The notes: generated by a model not told the origin, from the letters alone. A DNA stretch of 64,000 nucleotides from Daphnia carinata (GCF_022539665.2 NC_081334.1:5736424-5800423), one strand, 5' to 3'; shown: positions 10,790-23,339, counted from the first letter of the stretch. Numbers and translations: made by a program.

Positions 10790-11795
10790 TCATCTCTGCA
10801 ATAGCAGCAAAATTAAAACATCTTTAGGGCCATTTAAGTACCCAGTTTCCCCAACACTCTGAACGTAAAGGACAAGTTGTTCTTTAGACAGAGAAGCAGA
10901 ATTATTTGAGGCTTCTAGCTGTGACAGAACTATAAAGGATTGCTGTTGTACTGGATTCATTAACACAAGATGGTACTTCTCATTAGGCAATTTGCATTAC
11001 TCTATTAATTTACCTCACACCTTAACAGTAATGCACTCTCAGTGTTTTTTCATCTGTAGGCTCACTCTTCCATCCTGTAACACTTCCAGACTTGACTTGA
11101 TCCCCCCGCTAAAATTCTGTGAATGCAAAATAATAGCATTAAAAATACTTTTTCGATAGACAAAGAATGGGGAAGTACCTAATCCATGTTTTAGGTTGAA
11201 CTCATGCCATTTCTGTGTTTCCATACCACACCCATTTTCCGCCCAAATACAGTACCACAATTCTTCAGTTCCTTCGCTGCATGGACTTATTACTAACAAT
11301 TCTTTTAGTGCAGCACTAACAGAATTTAAATTTAACACACTGTCAGGTGGTGGACTGAATAACTAAACAATAAATAATTGTTTGTTAAAATTCTATACTT
11401 ATTTGGAATTCTTATTTGGAAAGTTTAGGCACCTGACTGTGTTCACCTAATGCCAACTCATCCTCACGTTCAGTTAGGGATGAGTTTTGAAAAACCTCCT
11501 TCACTGTTTGGAAACTGTTTTGTTCCAATTTGTTCTTTTCCCCTAGCTGAGCTTGTAGACTCAAAAATTTGAGCTACAAAACACAAATGAATAAAAGCAA
11601 ATAAATAGAATCATTACGTATTAGGCCTACCATCCTTAGCTTCGTTGTTATCTAATATTTTGTGTTGTTCCAATAACTGGGCCTGAAGCTTCATTATTTG
11701 ATCTAATAAACAATAATTAATAATTGAAAACCAATATAATAATGTTTATACTTACCATTTTTGTTTTATTATCTTATCCATTTTTCAATTGCTCC
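10790..11795 (-). pseudogene. Coiled-coil gene remnant, right arm
   Basis: Mirror of 7138-8151 with the same exon order. It lacks the 21-bp insertion, and a base difference near the 11100 junction alters the frame after FSGG. It is probably non-functional, for the same reasons as the left copy. Confidence 0.45.
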
Positions 11796-11886
11796 TCCAG
11801 CCACGCAGTTTTCTCCAGCCACGCTGCTCAATTAAATGCTAATGGCATACAATTAACTGAAATTGCATACATACTTGTAATAACGA

Positions 11887-12092
11887 AACCGACGGGTAGA
11901 TGGCTACGGGTGGAAAAAAGAGAAAAAAGTGTGATTTTTTTTTTTTTTTTTCCGCCATTTTTTTTTTTTTTTTTCCATGTAAAACGGATTGCCATATAGT
12001 AAAACGGATTGCCATAGTAATTCCCCCCCCCCCCCCAAAAAAAAATAGGCAATTTTTTCTTTTTTACAGCTATCGCCATCTATCGGCCAGGT
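11887..12092. repeat. Short poly-T element, right arm
   Basis: Counterpart of 6818-7034 but rearranged: GTAAAACGGATTGCCATA appears twice, the long A-run is replaced by shorter runs, and the outer CTATCGCCATCTATCGGCC is better preserved. This is the most diverged part of the palindrome arms. Confidence 0.65.
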
Positions 12093-13538
12093 TCTAATTA
12101 AGTCTGTAAAATACAACTTTACATATTCTAGCCATATAAATAAATAATTTTTTTAATTAATAACTTTACTTAATTTACATATAACTAATCCTTATTTTAT
12201 TTTGTTATATTCTATTTCTTTAACTTAATACATTCTTAACAGTCGACTTATGGAACTCTTCCACAACCTATTTGACGTAGACAACTCGGTATCACACAGA
12301 CTTTAGTGACGTATGTTTGCATAGGTTTTGGTTCCTTTTGTTGCCTTCGTAGTATTCCAAGGACTCACATTCACAGTGTGCATTTTCATTTCAGGAACAT
12401 TAAAGTAATCCAGCAATCAAGGGTAGGATAAATATTTCACGTTTTTTTTCTACCATGTTCCAGCATAACCAGTTTTGGCACAGCCTCAGAGACTGTCCTG
12501 CCCTTGCATCGTACATATCATTTCACATTTGTTTGTGTTAATATCTGATTATATAATTGTTTACTTGTTTCAAGCGACCTGGCTGTGTTTCTGCTTTCAA
12601 TTCAAGAATCATGAGGCCATTCTCTAACCACAACCTGTCAGCCTGTTCGAGAATTGGTATAGTAGAATTCAAAATCAGAATACAAAAACATTGGAAACAT
12701 GGCTCAGAAGCTGGAAATGTAATGTTTACTTCTTTAAATTGATGTAAAAAACTAAATTTATGTAAACAATAGCCTAATTTCCATCTGTGCACCTTCTGTT
12801 GTCTAATGCCCAAGCAAACAAGTCTTAGTCACCGCCTCCACTTTTAAATATAAATGTATTTTTCTTTATTCTTTCCTGTTTTCGAAGAGAAAATAAAAGA
12901 AAAAGAAATTTCCTGAGTAGAAAGACCTGTTTTTAGTCAAATTATAGGTATATTTAATTATATGTAAATATGTATGTACACACAAAATTGCTTAGTTTAG
13001 CAACCTTACCATCGCTAAATCCTCCCCCTTTCAATTGACTTGGTTATTTTGCGCTCTAGTGTCTCTCGTCTGCTCCTCGTCTCGTCTTCCGTGCTGCCCT
13101 TTAGTGTTTGACAAATACACAATGGTCCGAACAGTATTTGGAATTGTGGTAATGGTTGTTTTTTGTTTCGACGCTAAATGCGTCATTGCCACCGGCAGGT
13201 AGAAAAAAACGAAAAAGCAAAAAAAAAAAAAAAAAAAAAACGGTTCTGTTAAAAAAACACCCTGGAGAAAACTCGTGGTTTTGACGTACAAATGGCGTCG
13301 CAAGGAATTGGCAGGTAGGAAAAAAGGGAAAAGCAAAAAAAAACAAAACAAAGTCGGTTCTGTTAAAAAAACATGCTAACAGGTTTTCGGGTATATTCGG
13401 TAAAGGCAAGTTGCCCGGGTCTTGGTTTCGATGTTTTGAGCCAGTGAATGATCAGGAAACAAAAAGGAGGCTCGTTTTTTTTTTACAAGTCCAAACCCTA
13501 TTCCTATATTTACTATTAGTAATAGTAGAATTACAGCA

Positions 13539-13611
13539 TGTAAAATAGCTCAAAGGTAGAGAATCGGCTTCAGAAGCCGAAGGTCTAGGGTTCAATACTC
13601 TGATTCGCCAG
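13539..13611 (+). pseudogene. tRNA-like sequence, mirror of 5300-5372
   Basis: This right-arm copy is identical in its D arm, anticodon arm (TCGGC TTCAGAA GCCGA) and T arm to the left copy. Confidence 0.65.
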
Positions 13612-13779
13612 GGACGTTTTTTTCTTCGTAGCACACGTTTATTTGTCGAAATAACGAAATATGGCAAAAAACGGAAAAATTCTTTCTTCTCGACGATCGG
13701 TAGGATCCCAGATTTTTTTCTGGGACGACCACGTCAGCGTTCCAGAATTTCTTTATGACGACCGTGCCAAGCAATATTA

Positions 13780-13853
13780 ACCATTCTGGGATTCGAACCA
13801 CAGACTTTTCGCACTGTAGGACAGCATGCTACCATTATGCCATAACTATAATT
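13780..13853 (-). pseudogene. tRNA-like sequence, mirror of 5058-5131
   Basis: Right-arm copy of the degenerate tRNA-like sequence, with the same A and B boxes. Confidence 0.65.
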
Positions 13854-14123
13854 ACATACATTGTTTGAGATTTTGATAGCTATGTAGTTCTCTGATAAAT
13901 GAAAAAAACTTTGCTGAAAGTGGAAAGGTACAATACAAAATTTTTCCCATTAACTGTTTCCTTAAACAAAATGAATTTGTTCTACATTCAAGTATATGGT
14001 CAGCAAAATAAACACGTAATAAAATTTTCAAACAGACATTGCATGTAAGTTCCAAGATGTTCTTCGATAAGAATTTTGGTTTTGGATTACTCGAAATAAA
14101 CCAACCAAGTGAACGACATTGAG

Positions 14124-14798
<675 letters not shown>

Positions 14799-16853
14799 CT
14801 AGATATTTAAAGTTAAGACACCCATAGGATTCCTACCCATAGGACATCATATACAATATACCCATAGGATTCCTACCCATAGGATTTGCATCTTTGGTGA
14901 CATTCCTCAACAGGAAGTATTCTTTACAAATGAAGTTTCATGAGCTAAACCTTAAAAGCAACATTCGGCAATGAGATTCTGATAACAAAACATTAGTCTT
15001 ATACCTCTCAATGAGCACTCGTACAGTTTGATGATGCAACATAGTAGGTTGCTAATAGTTTTGTGGTTTGTCAGCTGACATAGGTGATTAAAAGACATGT
15101 ACCATAAACACCAAGCATTCTGTGGGCTTCACTTCTAACTTCAGGGATGAAAACGTACAAGAAGCACCATTAGATTTTCTTAAGTTTTCCATGGGAATAT
15201 GACATATTTAACAGAAACTTTCGAACACAGCTTTCACCGCTCCCACATAGTCAGCAAGTAAATAGTGGCACAGCAGCGTCATCTTGTTTTCCAATTAACA
15301 ACCAAAAAATTCATCAAAATTGAAAATCTTGCTTTTTTGAGACAGGAACTGCACTGATGTGAACCCTTTAAACATATTTTTAGAGCATGAATCCCCCCCC
15401 CCCATATTGGCTACTACCATTTCAATTTTATTTTAACAAATACAGCGACAAAAACCACGAACGGCATTTTTAAGATATACCGATTTAACATGTTTTTGAG
15501 CCCGATTTTTTCACTGTCTTTTATTTATTTATCCAAAAACCTAGATATTTCTAGGAAAATACATGATTTGTGTTCACAGTTCAACAAGGATGCTGATTGC
15601 GCTTCACACACATCTAGAAATTTCGCAGGTTGACGTATCTCTGGATTGTTAGCTAGTCAACATCTGTATGATAATACACTTTTCTTTTTTTTTAACAGCT
15701 GCAATGGTATTTCGGTTACAAGTTCCACGGCAAAATTTCTCCATTGAGACAAGGACGCTAATTGTGCGTTACCTTGTGCCTATTTTCAATTCAATGGATA
15801 CGCCGTCACTTTTCTGCTCGGAAGAGCTCACTTCGGCCTGGAATATTGTTTTGAATGGTGTAATTAGTATACATTGCATACATTAGATTGAATCAACTAC
15901 TTTTTGGCATACGTTCTTTAATTGTGTGAGGCTGTCAAATCGTCGACAGGCGGTATCTAAAGGAGGAAATCAGCTAAGAGCTTGCGGACTCATCAATAAA
16001 CGCAAAACTATTAAAAAATTATAAGATAGCCTGAAACCAAATTGTAAAGAAAATTAATTTTAGTTTCCAGCACTTCGGTACAGGTATCATCGTCAACGTG
16101 GGCGCAGGTGATTTTTCCATGTTCATTGTATCAGGTCACCAACCTCTACTAGATGAGTCAAGAGGAAATGAGGTTACACGAACAGAAAATTAACCATACA
16201 AGTCAACTGATAGATAAAAATACCATGATGCGTGGAAGTGAAATACACCACATCACAACTGTTAAAACTGTCAGAACATTTTCTGATTCATTGATCTTCA
16301 TCACCTAGCCTATACCAAGAAAACCAAACACAATTAGTGCAGAACATTTTGCTGATGAAAGTTAACATATACCTGACAAATTTACTGCAGACCAGCAATT
16401 CCAGATGGACTCCCACACAACATTCCAGATAAACAAAACAGTAGTAATTCTTAAACAAACATCTTACAATAGTGGTAAATATAATGCAGTAACTGGTAAA
16501 TATAACATCTCACATGAACAACAAATGTGAACGGAACCATTCGAAAATGAAGTAAACAATTTCAAAAATGAATTTGCACAAAAAGGATTTTAACTAAAAA
16601 ACTACCTGAGAACGAAGTTTTTCCTTCCACCTTTTCGTAATTTTAAAATCAATTAAAGAAACATAATTTTTAAACAAATCTCACTGTGTACCTTTTTGTT
16701 GGTTGAATTTGGAAATGGCTTACTAGTTGGAAAAAGTTTTTTTCTTTTACCCCAAATTTGCTTTCCGGGCAGCGCACTTCTAACCTTCTCTGCTGATCCC
16801 AGTATCTGCATGACCCGCTGCAGAATTATCACAAGTGAAGAGGAAATGGGGGA

Positions 16854-19571
16854 CAATGCTAGCGTGCTAGTATGGTACACCGCTAGCGCGATGCAGCCGA
16901 AAAAAATTTTAAGTCCGACTAGGTCGCCGATATCTATCGCCTAGTTGGGCGATAGATATCACCAGCAAAGAGAAAAACCAAATGTTAATACTCAGCCGTG
17001 ATGGTGTCGGATCGGTATATCCAAAAATTACGAAAGGTGCCTAGCATGCGAATTTTTTTTTTCAAATCCAGCAGTACTTCGTCCTAAGGCCACAGCAGGA
17101 AGTCCCGTACTTTAAGGTATGTAGAGTCTGACTCAGATTTTTTCACTTCATTTGCCAGTTTAACTAGAAAATAAGTAAAGACATTGTTGAGTAGAAGCTA
17201 AAAGCATCTGTGTACGCTAATGCACACTTATAATTTTGCCATTTTATACCACTGATATAGTTTCTGTTATGTGATATGTCACCATAATTGTTATTGTGCT
17301 CGGTCCAGCAGTGCAAATTATTCTCAACATCAGTGTACTTTCAGATTGGAATCTAAATAATAAACATGATGAAAGTTATTGCTTTGCAATTTGATGTATC
17401 AAAAGGCTTTAGTTACTTTTTATATGCTTCTGATGTAAGAGTTGCCAACAATGTTATTATGGGTCTGGTATGTTATAAGCTGTTGGTTGAAAAGGAAGAA
17501 CATTTCATTGACGACCAGGAATGTTGAAACTCACTGAGAATGGCGCCTTCGTGGTTTTTTCTCGCTTCTTCTTCTGTCCATGTATGAAACATTTTTTGTT
17601 ACATAAAAAAGTATAAAAATTGTGTTACATGTTAATTTTTTAAATCTTAATTTTTGATTCCTGAAACTTGTGCCGCAAAAACGAGCTCACCTTTTACTGA
17701 AATAACAAACGTTGGCTAAGCGAAGGAATTAAAAGGTTCGCTAAACGTCCGCAACGAACGCCACGAGTTGTGGCACGAATAATGGGTGGAATAAGATTTA
17801 GAAATTGATGAAAATTAATTTAATATAGTTTAATTTTGAAACTAATTCACAGATTAATAACATGACTTAAACTGAATTTTATTTAAAATGGGACTGAAGT
17901 GGTTCAGTTGTGGGAGACAATGTGTTGTTAAAACAAAGTGAAATTTCTCATGTTACTGTTCACAGAAATCAGATGTATATGAATTAATTAACGGAATTTT
18001 TAATGAAATATGAATAAGAAAACCCATCATGGTCATATCCGTTACATAACCTGAAAAAGCATAGGGGACGAAACGCATACTCAACCTTACAATTCCTAAA
18101 TCCTCTTTTGCGTTATAGCCGTCTGCGCCTCGTCTCATCTCTCGTGCTGCCCTTTTGCGTTTGACAAATACACAACTTGGTCTGAACTGAATTTGGTGTT
18201 GTTGTGTTGGTGTGTTAATACCAGAAAAAAAATTTAAAGCAGATATGGGACACATTAATCGTGGCGTTCGTTGCGGGCTTTTGGAGAACCTTCTTATGTC
18301 CTGTTCTCAGCTGACCATTTCTATTTCAGATATCTCAGGAAAAAAACAAACAGTAAGTTTTAAAAAACAAACACGTAATGGTTAAACAAGAGTGTTGTGA
18401 TCTGATCAGTAGATTGTAAAACTTACTCAATTTTTTATTGTTTAATGTATTATAATAAATGTTTAAATATTAAGAATTCTTAGCAAAGACAAATTCCATT
18501 TACAAGTTTCAGTTTAAATTAATGCAGATACGAGCCATATTATTCTTTGAAGTGTTGCTCCTTTATAGTGTCTGATGCTGTGAATTACAAAACAGTACAT
18601 GGACAAACCATGAAGTGAGAAGAAACCATGGGGGCAACATTCTAAATGAGTTTCAACATCCCTGGTCATCATCAATGCAATGTTCTCCTCTTTTAACTGA
18701 CTGCCTGTAACTTATCCAACATCTAATAACATATTGTTGGCAACTCTTATACCAGAAATGCTAGTGGCACAATCAAATCTATTATGAAGGTAATTAGTCT
18801 TTTGATACTTCAACTTGAAAACAATAATTCTCATCATGTTTCTTATTTAGATGCCAATCTAAAAGTACACTGATGTAAATAATCTGCACTGCTGGACCAA
18901 GCACAATAACAATTATGGTTTCACATCGCATAACAGAAATTATATCAATGGTATAAAACGACAAAATTATAAGTGTGCATTTGCGTACACAGATGGTTTT
19001 AGCTTTTACTCAACAATGTCTTTACTTATTTTCTAGTAAAATTGGCAAATGAAGTAAAGAAATTTAAGTCAGACTCTACATACCTTAAAGTACGGGACTT
19101 CCTGCTGTGGCCTTAGGACGAAGTACTGCTGCAAAGAATGATACTTGCATGACTGTGAATTGCTGTTCTACCTGCCGTCCTTATATACGCGACGGCGTAT
19201 ATGCTGTATGTTTCACATTCTACCTTGACCTTTTGCAGTGACCTCGAGTAGAAGAATAACCTTAGGCAATTCTATTACAGAGAATAAAATATCCTCTGGC
19301 TCTTTAATTGTAGATCTGCCGTGTTTGGTGCTGTTACGGTGTTTCAGGCCTTGGAACGTGGATTTGAAAAAAAAAATTCACATGCTAGGCACCTTTCGTA
19401 ATTTTTGGATATACCGATCACACACCATCGCGGCTGAGTATTAACATTTGGTTTTTCGCTTTGCTGGTGATATCTATCGCCTAGTTGGGCGATAGTAGCG
19501 ACTTAGTCGGGCTTAAAATTTTTTTCGACTGCATCGCGCTAGCGGTGTACCATAATGGCACGCTAGCATTG
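16854..19571. mobile_element. Foldback-type element with long inverted arms
   Basis: The element starts with CAATGCTAGCGTGC and ends with GCACGCTAGCATTG. Inside, the two halves (16854-17766 and 18259-19571) are imperfect inverted copies of each other: the GATATCTATCGCC hairpin, a block around GTCCTAAGGCCACAGC, and a ~320-bp block (17283-17590 against 18592-18905) appear in opposite orientation. The right half has an extra ~235 bp at 19130-19365. The ~490-bp loop (17767-18258) holds a 100-codon open frame of no recognisable family. No transposase is visible and I see no target-site duplication (inner flank GGGGGA, outer flank CGTCAA). Foldback elements are known for long inverted arms and lack of coding capacity; that family assignment is inference. 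Confidence 0.65.
17733..18292. repeat. Right-arm copy of the 34-bp inverted repeat pair
   Basis: Mirror of 621-1180. It has the same core GCAACGAACGCCACGA at both ends and the same loop, including the 100-codon frame read on the minus strand. It shows no coding similarity that I recognise. Confidence 0.6.
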
Positions 19572-19704
19572 CGTCAAATATTTGATTTATTTAAAAAGTG
19601 ATTAATTTAATGAAATAATAGCAATTTTACCGGAATCAGCATTAAATTTTGAGTATAACCTGTGATATTCAATCAATTCCGATGAGTATCAGTTCTTAAA
19701 GAAA

Positions 19705-19760
19705 AAAATTTTAAGCCCGACGAATTAAGCCCGGGCTTATTTGGTCGGGCTTAAAATTTT
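19705..19760. repeat. Nested palindrome with GTCGGGCTTAAAATTTT arms
   Basis: The 17-bp arms at 19705-19721 and 19744-19760 are perfect reverse complements. The 22-bp loop contains its own 14-bp palindrome TAAGCCCGGGCTTA. The arm motif is also found at the foldback termini (near 1995 and 19508) and, in part, near 26605. Confidence 0.75.
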
Positions 19761-19793
19761 GCCATAATAAAATGCAGATATGGGCAGCACTAC

Positions 19794-19920
19794 TCGTGGC
19801 GTTCGTTGCGGACTTTAGAGAACCCTCTTATGTTCTACTCTCAGCTAACCTGTCGTGTACCCCGGTAAATAGTGAGCTTGTTTTTGCGTTAGAAATTTCA
19901 GGAAAAAACAAACAAACAAA
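19794..19920 (+). repeat. Solo copy of the foldback inner repeat
   Basis: The stretch begins with TCGTGGCGTTCGTTGCGGA and continues in parallel with the foldback sequence (GAGAACC..CTTATGTTCT..CTCAGCT), then with a GTGAGCT-TGTTTTTGCG block also seen near 1223. It is a separate fragment of the same repeat family lying just outside the macro-palindrome. Confidence 0.6.
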
Positions 19921-20675
19921 CAAAATTAAAGATATATATAGCAAACTTTTGATGGTGAAAGAACCGTATAGTGAAACTGACTATCAGGAGAACGTAAGTT
20001 TTACCCAAGCTTTCTACTATCTCATGTATTATATAAGTTTAGACGAGAACCTTATTTATATCACAATATTTTATAGCATGACAATAAAAAATTTGTATCT
20101 TTTTTAGCTGATTAATATATCTGGGATTTAGAGGATTGATTTCAGTATTGAGGTTTTCAACAAATATGAAATCCAACCCATTTACCAATTGTAATTCAGA
20201 AGTTGTGCAGCTGTTATTAATCCTGAAAGCATTCTAAAAGAAGAATGCATGACAGGTAAAATTAGTATTATAACAGTCCATAAGTATCTGTCATCTGTGT
20301 TCTTTAGAAAGAATTATTTCTAGGGAATGTGAGTAAAAGGACCCATATTTGAGATTTGTGAGAACCAACATACAGGTAGGATGCCTTTTTAGCTATTAGC
20401 AACTGTATGCAAACAATTTGCAAGATATGTATTTGTTCTATTCTGGACTGAACATAGAAAGTCACTTACAGCATACATTTATCGCTAGCACTAAAACTAA
20501 AACATTTACTTTCCATCTCAGTTAGTATACGAAACCATGACCTTTGATTTTGGCTGTCTGTGCTTTAGAACAAATATATTGTATGATGAAAAAAAGATCC
20601 TGATGAAATTGTCTACGCTATTTTTTGAAGCTTGTGAAACTATCTGTAAATCAGTCTGAAATCATGTAAAACACA

Positions 20676-20744
20676 TAGTTTCTGAGGTAGAGGGTCTGCC
20701 TACTGAAGTCGAAAGTCTAGAGTTCGAGTCAAATCAGAGAAATG
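20676..20744 (+). pseudogene. tRNA-like sequence (weak)
   Basis: An eroded A box (TAGTTTCTGAGGTAGAG) and B box (AGTTCGAGTC) lie at tRNA spacing. The 5' flank CATGTAAAA and the segment GAAGTCGAAAGTCTAG resemble the tRNA-like sequence at 5300-5372, suggesting a common source. Confidence 0.45.
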
Positions 20745-20869
20745 TTCCGTGTAGTCCGATGTGGATGTGGACATAATCAATCAATATATTGTGAATTGGA
20801 CGCATTAGAATATGATTACAAATGCAAATAGGTTTCCCTCAAAAGACATGGAAAAATAGTTAATGTAGA

Positions 20870-20948
20870 TGCAAGATTCGTGGCTCTATGGTTGAGTATC
20901 GTCATCGCATGCTATATTATAAAGGATCGATACCCAACAGAGTAAAAA
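20870..20948 (+). pseudogene. tRNA-Ala-like sequence
   Basis: It has TGGCTCTATGGTTGAGT, an anticodon loop ATCGCAT (T33, anticodon CGC for Ala) and B box GGATCGATACC. The stems carry several mismatches. Confidence 0.55.
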
Positions 20949-21140
20949 AAAAACAGCAATGAAATATATACTTAAATTCAAATATTGAATCCAAAATTTC
21001 GCTTGACCAGAAATCCATTTCATTATAGCATGCATTTTAAGACGGAAATATTAAGTTGCGTTGGGGCGCACTATAGTATTATTACTTGTGCAAATAGGTT
21101 ATCTTTAAAATATATGGGAAAATGGTTAAATTATTTGCAA

Positions 21141-21213
21141 GACTCATGGCTCAGTGGTTGAGCATCGGCATTGTGTGCCAAAAGATGAGGGTTCAACTCC
21201 CGAAATAGTCACA
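21141..21213 (+). pseudogene. tRNA-like sequence
   Basis: It has TGGCTCAGTGGTTGAGC with a perfect D stem, an anticodon arm CGGC ATTGTGT GCC (T33, anticodon TGT) and B box GGTTCAACTCC. GACT near the 5' side and AGTC near the 3' side could close a short acceptor stem. Confidence 0.6.
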
Positions 21214-21574
21214 TGAATGAAAATGATAGTTTCAGTTGAAACAACATATAGGCAAATGCATATACTATCAACTGTATCAAGCACCGAACAAACGTTATCT
21301 AAATATTGGATTAATTATCTATTACTATTATCGATCTAAAAAGAACTTAATGTCTCCGGTTAAAACCCGTTGTGTAGTAGTGGTATAAATATACAAGTTT
21401 CTCAATACTCAATAAAGAGGAACTTAACTTATTTATTAAATATTTGTTACTGGTTACAAGATTAACTGTTAGTAAAATATCCGTTCACGTGCTTCGCACG
21501 AAGTTTCCCAACTCGACTGGCCCCGTGGAATCGTGACACCTGGGAAGGTAGGAAGCCTGTGGAATCGGAAACAT

Positions 21575-21648
21575 GACTGGGAATCGAACCAGAGACCTTC
21601 GAGTTGTGAAGCGGATGCCTTGCCTTTCTGGCATCTGCCCCCCTATAT
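21575..21648 (-). pseudogene. tRNA-like sequence
   Basis: On the minus strand a D-arm-like TGCCAGAAAGGCAAGGCA, the phrase TTCACAACTCGAAGGTC as in an anticodon arm (CAC possible), and B box GGTTCGATTCC within CTGG/CCAG are visible. The anticodon stem does not pair. Confidence 0.55.
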
Positions 21649-21722
21649 CCCCCCATTGGGATTTGGTTTTCTATTGACTCGTCGCTATAGCTACCTTAAT
21701 GTGTTGAAGATATAGATCTTTA

Positions 21723-21802
21723 ATTTACATTCATTGTAGCTCAACGGTAGAGCATTGGAAAGTTAGCTGGGTACCTAGGGTTCAAATCCCATGATTGTAA
21801 AT
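21723..21802 (+). pseudogene. tRNA-like sequence with extended outer stem
   Basis: TAGCTCAACGGTAGAGC (perfect D stem) and GGTTCAAATCC (B box) are enclosed by ATTTACATTCAT (21723-21734) and ATGATTGTAAAT (21791-21802), which pair at 11 of 12 positions. The anticodon arm is poor. The long outer stem exceeds the normal 7-bp acceptor. Confidence 0.6.
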
Positions 21803-22010
21803 ATGTAATGACAGTGTACGTAGATGTTTGCTCTAATGGTTGAAGAAATAAATTATTGTTTTTTTTCAAATTGATAAATTGACTTGTATGGTTTCCCTTG
21901 TGATTTTGATTTTACACACCTTTACTTAAACATCATTAACTTAACTCATATAAGGTTTCATATGAACGGAATTTTCACGAATGAATTTGTTATGATATCA
22001 GAATGTAACT

Positions 22011-22082
22011 TGACTCTTTTGAGGACCGAACACCAGATCTTCGGCATACCTCGCCGATGCTCAACCGTTGAGCCACGAGTCA
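22011..22082 (-). pseudogene. tRNA-like sequence
   Basis: On the minus strand the outer TGACTC/GAGTCA (6 bp) encloses TGGCTCAACGGTTGAGC, a perfect anticodon stem TCGGC/GCCGA with loop GAGGTAT, and an altered B box GTTCGGTCC. It is closely related to the hinge copy at 9220-9284. Confidence 0.6.
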
Positions 22083-22173
22083 CATATATAACGATGATTC
22101 GTTTTATTGTCTATTTTAGGAAATCTATTTTCATTGGAAAAAATTTCCATTCGCTTTCCATATGTCGCCTTAT

Positions 22174-22243
22174 TTGAGGTTTGAACTCAAGACCTTCGGC
22201 ACCGCATACGTACGCTCTACCAACTAGCCATTACCGCTATGAA
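22174..22243 (-). pseudogene. tRNA-like sequence
   Basis: On the minus strand it has TGGCTAGTTGGTAGAGC and a perfectly paired T arm TTGAG TTCAAAC CTCAA. The D stem has one mismatch and the anticodon arm is not recognisable. Confidence 0.55.
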
Positions 22244-22341
22244 CTTCAGTTACTTATTCTTGTATAAATACTAGTTGCATGGTCTTCAATTTCTTTTTAA
22301 GTTCAACAACTTTGTCGTTTTAGACACAATGAAATAATAAA

Positions 22342-22412
22342 CATGACTTACAGCTCAACCGTTGAGCACCGGCATAGCACGCCGAATGTTTAGGGATCAA
22401 ACCTCGATGAGT
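22342..22412 (+). pseudogene. tRNA-Ala-like sequence
   Basis: AGCTCAACCGTTGAGC forms a perfect D stem. The anticodon arm CGGC ATAGCAC GCCG has T33 and anticodon AGC (Ala), and the B box is GGATCAAACC. Outer GACT/AGTC could pair. Confidence 0.6.
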
Positions 22413-22627
22413 CTTCTAAAATACCAAGAAAATTAACAATAAAAATTAGAGATCTACAGTGCATTGCATGTACCATTACAAATGTTTATCAACTGCCAGT
22501 TGATGGCTCCGATGGTGTTATATCGCAGAATACTTAACAGAGTAGATTCATCTTCAAACGGTGAGCGTTACATCACCGTTCGATTCCTACAAGTCCAAAT
22601 CAGGACAACGTCTGATAGGACAAGCTG

Positions 22628-23206
22628 CTGATAAACGATAAACCAATGGAAACAATGCTTACCATCAAAGGTGGCAAAAACAATAAAGGTTAATAAAAGC
22701 TAAATAAAAAAAAAATTGATAAATGTAATGTGCGAAAACAGACAATGAAAGAAACAAATTTTGGAAAAAATATTTCATAACAAAAAATTTTATTGACAAT
22801 TCTCTGCACATTAGATTATTTTTGCAACTTTAAAAAGGCACAATAGCCCTTTCAAAAGTTGCCGTCAACCCAGGCAGGGGGAGACACTGCCTTGTTGACC
22901 CACCGGGGAGATTACCCGGTGATTGGCTAAGAGAAGCCGGAAGAAGAGCCGAAGATTTGGAACATTTTTACTGGAGCGATTAACCTTTAGTTCGGATTTG
23001 TGGATAGCCACGTCGCCCTCCGTGAACACATCATCGGACTAAGCGGACCCCCACGTCCCCTTTCCGGCCAGAGCCCTCCAAACCTCGGTATATGTTATTT
23101 TTATATATACCGTACAGTAGGGGCATGACCCCCTACGGGCTTATTACGAGTCAAGGGGAAACGGGGCTACGGAAAGGAAGGGAGCCCAGATATGCACTTC
23201 AGTTTT
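22628..23206 (-). repeat. Hairpin-rich module, diverged third copy
   Basis: The same module outside the palindrome, with scattered substitutions (for example GGATAGCCACGTCG for GGCAGCCACGTCA, and CTAAGCGGACC for CGAAGCGGCACC). All four stems keep their complementarity. Homology continues weakly into 23206-23670, so it is part of an older copy of the same larger element. Confidence 0.7.
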
Positions 23207-23339
23207 TAAATAATTAATACCATAATACACGGGAATACACAGGCGGCTGATGGAGGGAAATTCAATTCCGTACTTCAAATTATTATAACTTTTCGTCATC
23301 ACATCCCAACCAGAAACCTTCGCAGGGTCACTGTTGCTA

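Larger units (their letters stand above)
19572..20670. other. AT-rich spacer with nested palindrome
   Basis: It contains a nested inverted repeat at 19705-19760 and the solo foldback fragment at 19794. The 111-codon open frame at 19772-20107 starts inside the repeat fragment and has no recognisable domain. The remainder to 20670 is AT-rich with nothing I can identify. Confidence 0.6.

Noticed and set aside
20600-20640. Possible hammerhead ribozyme core (CTGATGA near 20601)
   Set aside because: No stem II follows CTGATGA, and no GAAA is in the right position.
22540-22600. Additional tRNA-like sequence (B box CGTTCGATTCC)
   Set aside because: Only the B box is convincing; no A box or stems could be placed.
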